A stretch of DNA of 17,901 bases from Nitrospirota bacterium (GCA_027415455.1 DAIBSV010000019.1:1-17901); one strand, 5' to 3'. Counted from the first letter of the stretch, positions 1 through 6,850 are shown. The notes: generated by a model from the letters alone, not told the origin. Made by a program: numbers and translations.

Positions 1-321
1 CCCGGACGGAACGTCCGGCAGAAGTCCGGGCTGAACCGCTCCATCCTGTCGCAGGGATGGGGCACGTTCCTGTCCCTGCTGGAATACAAGCTGGAACGGA
101 ATGGAGGACGACTGGTCCTGGTCGATCCCCGGAACACGAGCCGGACCTGCTCCGACTGCGGCCATGTGTCGGCGGAGAACCGGCCGGATCAGGCCACCTT
201 CCGGTGCGTCTCCTGCGGACACGAGGACCATGCCGACGTCAATGCGGCTAAGAACCTACTCAGGGTCGGGCAGACCCGCAGCGCCTGTTCGCCGGGGCAA
301 CCCGGCGAGTTTGTCGCCTGA
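1..321 (+). CDS. tnpB: IS200/IS605-type TnpB, C-terminal part (5' end outside window)
   Basis: Reading frame 1 is open from the window edge to TGA at 319-321 and gives 106 residues. It contains the TnpB signature: VDPRNTSRTCSDCGH with a first Cys pair (C50, C53), a second pair (C69, C72), and HADVNAAKN carrying the third RuvC aspartate (D79). TnpB proteins are RNA-guided DNA nucleases of IS200/IS605 elements that use a guide RNA made from the element's right end. Full TnpB is usually 350-450 residues, so only the end is seen. No frameshift or stop is visible in this part. Its RE follows directly and is interrupted by a group II intron. Confidence 0.93.
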   Translation, partial: PGRNVRQKSGLNRSILSQGWGTFLSLLEYKLERNGGRLVLVDPRNTSRTCSDCGHVSAENRPDQATFRCVSCGHEDHADVNAAKNLLRVGQTRSACSPGQPGEFVA

Positions 322-406
322 CCCTTCAGGTCGGCGAATCCATCCCCGTTCCCAATCCGGGGAGATGGCAGGAAGGAATCCCCTTCGTTCACGGAGGGGA
401 GGATGT
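322..406 (+). mobile_element. IS200/IS605 right end (RE) with hairpin, cut by the intron
   Basis: Non-coding tail after tnpB. It holds an 8-bp hairpin at 380-399 (CCCCTTCG, loop TTCA, CGGAGGGG with one G-U pair), then AGGATGT. The same layout occurs at 7741-7775 in a second remnant: GGAA-CCCCTTC-TTCA-GGA-GGGAG-GTCA is shared position by position. This part of an IS200/IS605 element is normally both the transposition end and the scaffold of the TnpB guide RNA. The remaining bases CAA lie beyond the intron at 2241-2243. The end point is inferred by comparison. Confidence 0.8.
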
Positions 407-578
407 GTGCGCCCGGCATGGGCGCGATCTTGGAGGTGCAAGTCCTCCCGTAAGCTGACCACAGCGAGCGAAGCGAAGCGCAACTGCACAAGGGTGACCG
501 AGTGTGGGGAGGAAGCGTGGAGCGAACCCGCAAGCCAATGGACAAGAACCGGATATGAGGCGTCCCTGATCAAGGCGA

Positions 579-594
579 GCAGGCACATCACTGC
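579..594 (+). ncRNA. Candidate EBS1 hairpin of the intron (domain I)
   Basis: Stem GCAG/CTGC with loop GCACATCA. The loop bases ACATC (585-589) are exactly complementary to exon bases GATGT (402-406) immediately before the intron. That is the arrangement expected of an exon-binding site 1 with its target. The pairing is five contiguous base pairs and was found by eye, so chance is not excluded, but both the location at the splice site and the hairpin loop fit. Confidence 0.6.
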
Positions 595-785
595 AAAGCT
601 TTCGTGGTCAAGGAGAGGGGACGTAGATTCGGTGGCTGTGCGGCGAAGGATCGTGCTCTTACCCGGGGAGATCTCGCCTCATACCTGAAAGGGTAACAGA
701 GAAATCCGGAGCGAGAAGTCAGCAGAGGCCGTAGTAGCCGCCGGGAAGGGGCGAAGGGCCGAACGAGAAGGAAAGCTGATCGACT

Positions 786-2156
786 ATGGGACTCGAAGGT
801 GGGCACAGGCACTCGACATCCAGGCATCCTGGACGGACTGCGGGAGGGAACGGTGAAGCCGGTCCTGAACCGGGACGGGGTGAAGCCCATTCGGCGTTAC
901 ATGGAGACGAAGGCTTGGGGCGGGAGGACCTGCTTTCGCAGGTGCTCTCGCGAGAGAACATGGTGGCGGCGTGGAAACGCGTCAAAGCCAACAAGGGAAG
1001 TGCCGGGGTGGATGGACTGACGGTGGAACAAACTGCCGAGGCGCTCAAGACCCAGTGGCCCAAGATCCGGGAGGAACTCCTGAAGGGAACGTATCGGCCG
1101 CAAGCCGTGCGCCGGGTGGAGATTCCGAAACCGGGAGGAGGGGTGCGGGAATTGGGAATCCCAACGGTGGTGGACCGGCTGATCCAGCAAGCCCTTCTGC
1201 AAGCCCTGCAGCCAATGATCGACCCGACGTTCTCGGAGTTCAGCTACGGGTTTCGGCCGGGCCGGAGCGCGCATGACGCGGTGCGACAAGCAGAGCGTTA
1301 CGTGCGGGAAGGCTTTCGGATTGTGGTCGATGTCGATCTCGAGAAGTTTTTCGACAGGGTCGGTCATGACATTCTCATGGACCGGTTGGCCAAAAGGATC
1401 CCTGATAAGAGGATTCTGCGGTTGATTCGCCGGTATCTTCAGGCCGGGATCATGGGAAACGGCGTGGTCATGGATCGAACAGAGGGAACTCCTCAGGGAG
1501 GTCCGCTTTCACCGATCTTGGCTAACGTCCTGCTGGACGAAGTGGACAAGGAACTGGAACGAAGGGGACACAAGTTTGCCCGGTACGCCGACGACTGCAA
1601 CGTGTATGTTCGGAGTCGGAGGGCAGGCGAACGCGTTTTACGATCACTGAGACGCCTTTATGCGACGCTTCACCTGAAGGTGAACGACTCGAAAACCGCA
1701 GTCGGCTCCGCTTTTGGTCGGAAATTTCTCGGCTACTGCTTTCGGCGGTGGTCTAATTCGATCAAGATCGCAGTGGCCCCCAAGGCACTGGACGCCTTCA
1801 AACAACGCATAAAGGAGATCACCTGTCGTATTGGTGGCCGAAGTATGATACAGGTCGCCGAACAACTGAGGCTCTATCTGCCGGGTTGGAAATCCTATTT
1901 TCGCCTAGCCCAAACGCCGAAGACGTTTAGGAACCTCGATTCATGGATTCGCCACCGACTCCGGGCGGTTCAGCTCAAGCACTGGCGCCGCGGGCCCACA
2001 ATATACCGTGGCCTGCGAAGCCTGGGCGCATCACACGAGTTGGCAACCACGGTGGCAGGGGGAGGCACCCGCTGGTGGCATCATAGCCAGTCGGGCCTTA
2101 ACAAGGTTCTCACGGTAGCTTACTTCGACAGCCTTGGTGTGCCCCGACTCTCATAA
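786..2156 (+). CDS. ltrA: Group II intron reverse transcriptase/maturase
   Basis: A 456-residue protein that helps its host intron splice and copies intron RNA into DNA at new sites. Visible RT motifs: VVDVDLEKFFDRV (about 180-192, first catalytic Asp), GTPQGGPLSPILAN (about 234-247) and the catalytic YADD at 267-270. The region about 340-420 (AEQLRLYLPGWKSYF, LDSWIRHRLRAVQLKHW) is the maturase-specific domain. The protein ends soon after it with no HNH endonuclease, so mobility would depend on other priming. The first about 45 residues are Gly/Arg-rich and poorly conserved in style; the true start could be later, but ATG 786 is the first in frame. It sits in intron domain IV. Confidence 0.93.
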   Translation: MGLEGGHRHSTSRHPGRTAGGNGEAGPEPGRGEAHSALHGDEGLGREDLLSQVLSRENMVAAWKRVKANKGSAGVDGLTVEQTAEALKTQWPKIREELLKGTYRPQAVRRVEIPKPGGGVRELGIPTVVDRLIQQALLQALQPMIDPTFSEFSYGFRPGRSAHDAVRQAERYVREGFRIVVDVDLEKFFDRVGHDILMDRLAKRIPDKRILRLIRRYLQAGIMGNGVVMDRTEGTPQGGPLSPILANVLLDEVDKELERRGHKFARYADDCNVYVRSRRAGERVLRSLRRLYATLHLKVNDSKTAVGSAFGRKFLGYCFRRWSNSIKIAVAPKALDAFKQRIKEITCRIGGRSMIQVAEQLRLYLPGWKSYFRLAQTPKTFRNLDSWIRHRLRAVQLKHWRRGPTIYRGLRSLGASHELATTVAGGGTRWWHHSQSGLNKVLTVAYFDSLGVPRLS

Positions 2157-2168
2157 CCTCAACTTTTC

Positions 2169-2240
2169 GAACCGCCGGGTGCGGACCCGCATGCCCGGTG
2201 GTGTGGCAGGGGAGCGGCTTGACCGTCCCCCTATGCCGAT
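2169..2240 (+). ncRNA. Group II intron domains V and VI
   Basis: Domain V: from GAACCGCC to GGTGGTGT (about 2169-2204), a long stem with GACC loop and a two-base bulge on the 3' side. The catalytic triad position reads CGC rather than the more common AGC. Domain VI: GGCAGGGGA ... TCCCCctATGCC with the unpaired A at 2233 as candidate branch point, then CGAT to the 3' end. Read by eye from base pairing. Confidence 0.75.
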
Positions 2241-2263
2241 CAATAGCCGTTCTCGCCACCCAT
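2241..2263 (+). other. Last bases of the IS right end and flanking DNA (candidate TnpB guide)
   Basis: CAA (2241-2243) completes GTCAA when the intron is removed. The 20 bases that follow would be the flank that a TnpB guide RNA made from this element would use as guide. This is inference from how IS200/IS605 guide RNAs end; no target is known. Nothing else is seen between here and the recombinase stop at 2274. Confidence 0.4.
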
Positions 2264-2273
2264 TGAGGCCTCT

Positions 2274-3161
2274 CTAAGCTGGCTTCATCCCGCCGGGAGT
2301 CCCGACAACGTGCTCGTAGATGAGTGTCGTTGTCAGGCTCGCATGGCCCATCCAGTTCCGGATCACAGCCGGCGGGATCCCCGACTCGAACTGCCGCGTG
2401 GCAAAGGTGTGACGAAGCACATGAGGGCCCATCTTTTCCTTGATGATTCCGGCCCGATCGAATGTCCTTCTGACCATCTCATAGATTGTATTGGGAGCGG
2501 GCGGTTTTCCTGTCTTGTCTGCAAAAAGAAACCCCTGCTCTCTCTTGATCCTGGCGAGAAAGCCTTCGATTTCGTCGGCCAATATTGCCGGAATGGGGAT
2601 TTCCCGCTCCTTTCGTCCCTTCCCGTAAACACGAATTTTCGGGGAATCTCCGAGATCCACGTGCTCGATTTTCAGGGTGGCCACCTCACTGCACCGGATT
2701 CCTGTGGTCGCCAGAAGAAGCAGGATGATCCTTTCCCGCCTTTTCGTCCAAGTCCGTCCCGTCTCGATGGCCTTCATGAATTTTTCTTGTTCGACCCTAG
2801 AGAGCACCGTTGGCAGTTTTTTCTCCGCATGTCCCTTTTCCATCTTTCTGGCTTCGTTTGCCGGATTGTCATCAAGAATGCCTATCTCGCAGAGATGCTC
2901 AAAAACCGAAAGAAATTGTCTCGCATAAATCCTTTTCGATTTTTGAGACACCGTGATTGAATTGAGAAACTTTCTAAAAACTGTTCCGTTTATGTTTTTT
3001 ATCGTCATCTTGTTTTTTTCGAGAAAATTTAGAAGTTTTAAAAAAAGATGATTGTACGTAAAAACTGTTCTGTCTGAGTAATTCGATGAAAAGAGCCATT
3101 CGTGAAACGCCTCTTCTGGGGCGTCCTGCCACCTTTCGACCGAGTCCACGAGTGCGTTCAT
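2274..3161 (-). CDS. Tyrosine recombinase / integrase (XerC/D-like)
   Basis: A 295-residue phage-integrase family enzyme that cuts and rejoins DNA at specific sites through a tyrosine. An N-terminal SAM-like core-binding domain (about 5-105) precedes the catalytic domain. Catalytic set: R156 (TTGIRCSEV), K181 (YGKGRKERE), H247 and R250 (HVLRHTF), H273 (GHASLTTT), Y282 (IYEHV). All are present, so the enzyme appears intact. An ATG ten codons upstream (3191) is possible, but the one at 3161 has the better ribosome site (AAGGGGAGGGG just before it). Upstream lies a cluster of inverted repeats that may be its operator or site. A recombinase beside a type IVb pilus cluster recalls R64 rci, but no shufflon repeats are seen. 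Confidence 0.92.
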   Translation of the reverse strand: MNALVDSVERWQDAPEEAFHEWLFSSNYSDRTVFTYNHLFLKLLNFLEKNKMTIKNINGTVFRKFLNSITVSQKSKRIYARQFLSVFEHLCEIGILDDNPANEARKMEKGHAEKKLPTVLSRVEQEKFMKAIETGRTWTKRRERIILLLLATTGIRCSEVATLKIEHVDLGDSPKIRVYGKGRKEREIPIPAILADEIEGFLARIKREQGFLFADKTGKPPAPNTIYEMVRRTFDRAGIIKEKMGPHVLRHTFATRQFESGIPPAVIRNWMGHASLTTTLIYEHVVGTPGGMKPA

Positions 3162-3188
3162 CGTTCCCCTCCCCTTGGATGTCATTCT

Positions 3189-3326
3189 CATTGAATCTAA
3201 CAGTATGTTAGATTCTACTGTAATCCCTCGAACCCCCTATGGTCAAGGGTGGAAGGATCTCTCGCCGGGCCTCTTGCGCGATTTTAGTTAGATTCAATGG
3301 TTACTGTTGAATGATTCATTTGAATC
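3189..3326. repeat. Cluster of GAATC-type inverted repeats in the divergent intergenic region
   Basis: CATTGAATCTAAC (3189-3201) recurs as its exact reverse complement GTTAGATTCAATG at 3287-3299, 85 bases away. A perfect 9-bp palindrome GAATCTAAC-5-GTTAGATTC lies at 3193-3215 and GATTCA-TT-TGAATC at 3313-3326. ATTCAA/TTGAAT (3292-3297 and 3307-3312) forms a further inverted pair. They overlap or touch candidate promoters on both strands. They could be operator sites for a repressor or recombinase-binding sites; sequence alone does not decide. Confidence 0.75.
3217..3246 (-). promoter_or_regulatory. Candidate promoter of the recombinase gene
   Basis: On the minus strand TTGACC (3246-3241), an 18-base gap, then TACAGT (3222-3217); 5/6 and 4/6 matches to a sigma-70 promoter. 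The 9-bp palindrome 3193-3215 falls at the expected transcription start, which would suit repression. Confidence 0.4.
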
Positions 3327-3348
3327 AATTCGTTATTTTTGCTAAGAT
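3320..3348 (+). promoter_or_regulatory. Candidate promoter of the small plus-strand gene
   Basis: TTGAAT (3320-3325), 17-base gap, TAAGAT (3343-3348); 4/6 matches each. The -35 box lies inside the palindrome GATTCA-TT-TGAATC. It is about 45 bases upstream of the start codon at 3395. Confidence 0.4.
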
Positions 3349-3394
3349 TTCCATTGTGAGAGTTTTTTTAATTACAAATAAAAAAGGAGGAAAA

Positions 3395-3643
3395 ATGTCA
3401 GAAGATACTCCCGAATATATTTCAGGAGAAGTGTCAGAAAAGATCTCTTCGATCGTTTCAGGTGAGGATTATATAAAGTTTACTGTTTTGAGGGAGAGGA
3501 TTGTTTTTGACAAGAAAATGACCAACAAGGAGAAGACGTCTGAAATCATCAAAATCGCACTCTGCCTTCTTGAGAAGAAGGTTGATGAGTTTGTGAAAAA
3601 TGGCGTTAGCTTTGTCCATAAAAGTAAATTGACGGAATATTAA
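3395..3643 (+). CDS. Small hypothetical protein, 82 aa
   Basis: Start chosen at 3395 because AAGGAGG ends five bases upstream; an in-frame ATG at 3311 lies before the likely promoter. The protein is charged and probably largely helical (MTNKEKTSEIIKIALCLLEKKVDEFVKNG), with no signal peptide or membrane segment and no family I recognise. Base composition is clearly more AT-rich than the pilus genes, suggesting separate origin. It is divergent from the recombinase across a repeat-rich region, so a regulator or accessory protein of that recombinase is possible but unproven. Its stop is only 3 bases from the stop of the convergent gene. Confidence 0.65.
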   Translation: MSEDTPEYISGEVSEKISSIVSGEDYIKFTVLRERIVFDKKMTNKEKTSEIIKIALCLLEKKVDEFVKNGVSFVHKSKLTEY

Positions 3644-3646
3644 AAA

Positions 3647-4351
3647 TTAACGAATGCGGCAGGTTTTTGGATGATTTTCTGATATGTGAGTTTCGTGGAG
3701 AATGCCATAACGCACGCGAGCACGCCCACTCATCTTTGCGCATGTGATTCGTTTCGCGTCCTCCACTCTTGATGCTGTTCCCGCGAGAATGTCCTCATCT
3801 GTCATGATCTCGCCTCCAACATGAATTTTCTCTCCGGAGACGATCATCCCTCCCGCTTCGAGATTTCCTTCGTTGACACGAATGCCATCTCTAGCCCATA
3901 TCGTTTTTCCTGCGAAGACCCCACCAGTCACCACGATGCTTTCGTCTGCGAGAATGGCCCCTCCCGCTCTGACTGCCGACGCCCAGAGCGCGCCCGTTCT
4001 AATGTCTCCTTCGGCAACAATCTCTTTTTTGCTGACGAGCGACCATTGTGTCGTGATGTTCTCTCCGACTTTGATGCCACCATCGGCGGCATACTGGAGT
4101 CCTTCCAGGGAATCTCCGGCCTGAATCTCCTCCAACACCAGGACCGATGATTTTGTCACGATTTTTTTTTGGCTCTTGAGCGATCCCGTCACGATAAGAC
4201 ATAGATGTTTAGCTTTTGTCTCATGTGATCCCAAATCAATTTCGATGGTCTCATCCGAAACGATTGATCCCTGGTACTCGTATGTGACGGAATCTTTTTT
4301 GATTAGCCCCTTCCCATTCTCGTCGCGCCAGTCGCAGGTTATTTTCATCAT
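3647..4351 (-). CDS. Beta-solenoid-like repeat protein, 234-235 aa, function unknown
   Basis: The frame is open further upstream to 4666, but that part is Arg/Ser-rich and overlaps the neighbouring gene, so I start at the paired ATG codons 4351/4348 (MMKITCDWRDENGKG). After about residue 50 the protein is a run of short strand-turn units: GGIKVGENI, KKEIVAEGDI, AGGAILADESI, TGGVFAGKTI, ARDGIRVNEG, AGGMIVSGEKI, HVGGEIMTDEDILAG. Such periodicity is typical of right-handed beta-helices such as bactofilins and FapA/DUF342 proteins, which polymerise or scaffold. No signal peptide or membrane segment. No strong ribosome site is seen. Last gene of the minus-strand array. Confidence 0.7.
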   Translation of the reverse strand: MMKITCDWRDENGKGLIKKDSVTYEYQGSIVSDETIEIDLGSHETKAKHLCLIVTGSLKSQKKIVTKSSVLVLEEIQAGDSLEGLQYAADGGIKVGENITTQWSLVSKKEIVAEGDIRTGALWASAVRAGGAILADESIVVTGGVFAGKTIWARDGIRVNEGNLEAGGMIVSGEKIHVGGEIMTDEDILAGTASRVEDAKRITCAKMSGRARVRYGILHETHISENHPKTCRIR

Positions 4352-4366
4352 TAGCGCGCATCGGCA

Positions 4367-4494
4367 ACACCGGCATGAATGCCGGGGCGGGATGCGCCTC
4401 TCCTTTCCGTGAAGGGTTGACAGCACTCCGGTCCGGTCTTTCCGACAAAGCCCTGATGGCCGGAATTCCTTTGGCGGTTGTCGATCCTCGCTAG
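4367..4494 (+). pseudogene. Possible TnpB fragment in the gap between two minus-strand genes
   Basis: One plus-strand frame reads through to TAG at 4492-4494 and ends KALMAGIPLAVVDPR. This closely resembles the TnpB segment YKAxxAGxPLVxVDPRNTSR that precedes the first Cys pair; compare LEYK...RLVLVDPRNTSR in the tnpB at 28-48 of this window's first gene. The rest of the fragment is not recognisable TnpB. It contains the hairpin CCGGCAT-GA-ATGCCGG (4370-4385). The stop codon of the minus-strand 415-aa gene (4493-4491) lies inside this fragment. If correct it is an insertion relic. Confidence 0.4.
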
Positions 4495-5738
4495 GCGCCC
4501 TTTCTGATGACGACCTTGTCCTGTCTTTGTTGTTTCGCGATGTTCGGGTAATACCATCCGATTGTCTCAGGTTCCTTGACGGAGACCGTTTTCGCAGCCT
4601 TTTTGATCTTGTCCCGGACAAGCATGGCCTTTTCCTTGTCGATATGTCCAAGAACGATGGCGCCATAACGACCGTCTGGCGTGGAGAAAATCACATCGGT
4701 CGTATACAGTCGCTTGTTGATGCTCTCGATCTCTTGCGGAGCATCTTTCAAGGTCTCATTCTCGAATCGGAAGAGAAGAATCTGTATCGTCTCCGGGATG
4801 ACGGGATCGATTTTGTGGATGATCTCATCAATACCATTCAGATTGAATCCTCGTCCATTCCAAAATTTGGCATAGTGATAGGTTTGACCTGACAGGGAGG
4901 CCGCCTCCTGGCACAGGGCGTCCGAGCCCCTCCGCAAAAATCCGTCGAGATATCGCTCATTGACAAGACTCGCCTTGATTGAGAGTGTCCCGAGTTTTTC
5001 AACGCCCCCCACAAAAACTGAAAAATCAATGATGACTTCTCCGTCCCTGACCCTCCCCATGTGTCGTTTTCTCCCTTCTCTCATGGGATCGGGATAGTTC
5101 CTTTGTTCCCGGATCCATGAATCTCCGGTCTTTCTGTAGCCCAGCGATGTTTTGTCCGGAGAGAGGGGGGCGTCGATCGGTCGTGAGAACATAGAGGGAC
5201 GGATGTTCTCTTGTTCGAGTCGATCGATCAGAACCGACGTGAGATATTCTTTTTCGAGCTCGTTTGTCCATCGGTTCATGGCGTTCTTGAGTTCTGTCGT
5301 GTCCCATGTCTTCGTTCTCGCCGTTTTGTTCGCAATGTCCTCCTTGCTGTTTCCCGGGATGGCGATGACCAGGGTTCCTGCTTCGCACTCCAAAAACTTG
5401 AACCCGTAGAATCGATCGACCGCACGCGGATTTTCCTTTAAGACGAAAACATCAGCGTCCTCGCTATGATTTTTTCTTTTTTCCCGAAAGGATGAAAAGT
5501 GAAATTTTTCCACGGGGACGATGAGGCGCTCGAGATGCCCCATGAGGTTTTCTTCCGTGGTTTCCTGCACGATCTCTGGCCAAAGTCGTTTCATCGTCGA
5601 GGAGAAGAGAACGGCTCCTTTCGTCCGGTGAAAAAAGACGGCGTCCATGTCGTCCGCCAGGAAGCTCTGAAGTTCTTTTTCGGGAAGAAAAACAGGATCG
5701 AAACGTGAGGGTTTAAGACGAGCGTACTCGATGCGCAT
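4491..5738 (-). CDS. Hypothetical protein, 415 aa
   Basis: Start ATG 5738 has AGGAG eight bases upstream. A soluble, charged protein without signal peptide or membrane helix. I do not recognise a family. The C-terminal part (about 345-400), TTDVIFSTPDGRYGAIVLGHIDKEKAMLVRDKIKKAA, has the strand-turn-strand-helix order of the second half of a GGDEF domain, but the GGDEF motif itself is absent (written here in pieces: VIFSTPDGRYG then AIVLGHID), so any such domain would be inactive. The gene lies 36 bases after the beta-barrel candidate and in the same direction, so it is probably co-transcribed. Its stop falls within a suspected TnpB relic, so the C-terminus may be altered. Confidence 0.75.
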   Translation of the reverse strand: MRIEYARLKPSRFDPVFLPEKELQSFLADDMDAVFFHRTKGAVLFSSTMKRLWPEIVQETTEENLMGHLERLIVPVEKFHFSSFREKRKNHSEDADVFVLKENPRAVDRFYGFKFLECEAGTLVIAIPGNSKEDIANKTARTKTWDTTELKNAMNRWTNELEKEYLTSVLIDRLEQENIRPSMFSRPIDAPLSPDKTSLGYRKTGDSWIREQRNYPDPMREGRKRHMGRVRDGEVIIDFSVFVGGVEKLGTLSIKASLVNERYLDGFLRRGSDALCQEAASLSGQTYHYAKFWNGRGFNLNGIDEIIHKIDPVIPETIQILLFRFENETLKDAPQEIESINKRLYTTDVIFSTPDGRYGAIVLGHIDKEKAMLVRDKIKKAAKTVSVKEPETIGWYYPNIAKQQRQDKVVIRKGA

Positions 5739-5774
5739 GATGCTTTCTCCTGACGCCCGGGTGGGAAGGAAACG

Positions 5775-6359
5775 CTAGAAATCGAACCCAACGATGAGGG
5801 GGGCATCCATGAACGGCATGGTATGAATTGCCCCTCCCTCTCTGAAGGGAACGTTATTGAACAGATACATGAAGCGAAGTTCGGCAAAAAAATGGTCGGC
5901 CTGAACGCCAAGTCCTGCATCCATGACGGGGGCGCTTTCCGTCCCCAAGGCATAACCGACATCGGCCAATGCGTAGACAAAATTGTGGTAGTCGTTCTCG
6001 AAGTGAAAAATGCCGTATTGCATGCCGACGGTCAGAGGAATCACGTTGAACGGGGCAACGGATCCATTTGTCTGATAAAAAATGTCACCTCCATTTAAAC
6101 GGAAGGCGACACGGCTGGTATCGAAAAGGTTTTGTGGCACATGGACAAGCCCCAGACCCGCCCCGAAGCCACTTCCCACGCCGGAGGCTCCCCCGATATT
6201 GGGGGACACGAGACCCCATGCGGTCACTTCCGTATCGCCATAATCGAACATATCGGTGGCATGAGCCGTTCTCTCTCCTGCGATGATGGCGAGCACGATC
6301 CAGGCTCCCGCCATGATGATCGCCGCAATCCTTCTCGTTTTTGCTGTCATTCCGTTCAT
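5775..6359 (-). CDS. Exported protein, outer-membrane beta-barrel candidate, 194 aa
   Basis: The N-terminus has basic residues, a hydrophobic core (IAAIIMAGAWIVLAIIAG) and a likely signal peptidase site AHA|T at 34/35. The mature part alternates polar and hydrophobic residues, is rich in Gly, Phe and Tyr, and ends in Phe (IVGFDF), all typical of small outer-membrane barrels; I cannot name a family. The start is fixed by AAAGGA five bases upstream and by an ATGA overlap with the stop of the preceding gene, so translation is coupled. Its position in the pilus array suggests an envelope role, which is inference. Confidence 0.75.
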   Translation of the reverse strand: MNGMTAKTRRIAAIIMAGAWIVLAIIAGERTAHATDMFDYGDTEVTAWGLVSPNIGGASGVGSGFGAGLGLVHVPQNLFDTSRVAFRLNGGDIFYQTNGSVAPFNVIPLTVGMQYGIFHFENDYHNFVYALADVGYALGTESAPVMDAGLGVQADHFFAELRFMYLFNNVPFREGGAIHTMPFMDAPLIVGFDF

Positions 6360-6850
6360 GAACGTCCTTTTTTTAGGGACTCCCTGGTTTTTTCCGGGCG
6401 TTGTTCGCTGGACTCCAGTTCCCTTTCCACGAAGCGTTTGGCCTGTTCGAAAATCTTTTCCGAAACGATTCCCTCGAAGACCGTGATGACCTCCCTGACC
6501 ATATTCATGTCCTTCTTGCCGAACACCTCTTCCACCTCTCGCATCAGGGCCGTTGGGTAGGTCTGTTCCTCGAAGATCTTTTTGGCAATTTTGACGGAAC
6601 GCTCCGAGACGGTCATCGTCACGGACATTATATTGAGGGACGATTCGTCAAAGGACATTTTGTCCGGAAGACGCTTGACGATGTCCGAAATGGCGTCCTG
6701 GAAGACGCTGACGATCTCTGACTTGTTCGCGATACCGACCTCCTGAGAGAGATCGTCGATCAACTCCCGGAGAGAGGCGGGGGCCTCCTCAGAAAGACAC
6801 ACCTCATATTTGTCCACCACGAAAAATTTCTGGACGTCTTTGGGGTCCAT
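6356..6850 (-). CDS. Hypothetical cytoplasmic protein, 164 aa
   Basis: Start taken at MDPKDVQKFF (6850): GGAGG lies six bases before it and the ATG shares one base with the TGA of the gene before (TGATG). An ATG six codons earlier lacks these supports. The protein is predicted largely helical and hydrophilic (DDLSQEVGIANKSEIVSVFQDAISDIVKRL; later helices around 60-140), with a charged tail (written in parts: SEQRPEKTRESL, KKGRS). No recognised domain. Overlaps by four bases with the next gene. Confidence 0.7.
   Translation of the reverse strand: MDPKDVQKFFVVDKYEVCLSEEAPASLRELIDDLSQEVGIANKSEIVSVFQDAISDIVKRLPDKMSFDESSLNIMSVTMTVSERSVKIAKKIFEEQTYPTALMREVEEVFGKKDMNMVREVITVFEGIVSEKIFEQAKRFVERELESSEQRPEKTRESLKKGRS

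Larger units (their letters stand above)
407..2240 (+). mobile_element. Group II intron, full length, encoding a reverse transcriptase
   Basis: The intron starts GTGCGCCCGGCATGGGCGC, the GUGYG start followed by the first helix seen in many bacterial group II introns. It encodes a maturase (786-2156) and ends with domain V and VI structures and AT at 2239-2240. The 5' boundary is supported by IBS1 GATGT (402-406) pairing with ACATC (585-589) in a hairpin loop. The 3' boundary is supported by a bulged A (2233) eight bases from the end and by restoration of the RE sequence GATGTCAA on removal. Length is 1,834 nt. All expected parts are present, so it may still be mobile. I do not assign a structural class. 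Confidence 0.9.

Noticed and set aside
101..688. Plus-strand open frame of 195 codons over tnpB end, RE and intron start
   Set aside because: Overlaps the clear TnpB frame and structured intron RNA; composition is Arg/Ser-rich shadow coding.
2274..3161. R64 Rci-type shufflon recombinase with shufflon
   Set aside because: No PilV-like gene or repeated recombination segments are visible beside it; only the short inverted repeats at 3189-3326.
3311..3394. Longer N-terminus for the small plus gene
   Set aside because: Begins upstream of the candidate promoter and lacks a ribosome site; ATG 3395 has AAGGAGG.
4352..4666. Upstream extension of the beta-solenoid gene
   Set aside because: Overlaps the 415-aa gene, is Arg/Ser-rich without solenoid repeats, and crosses a suspected TnpB relic.
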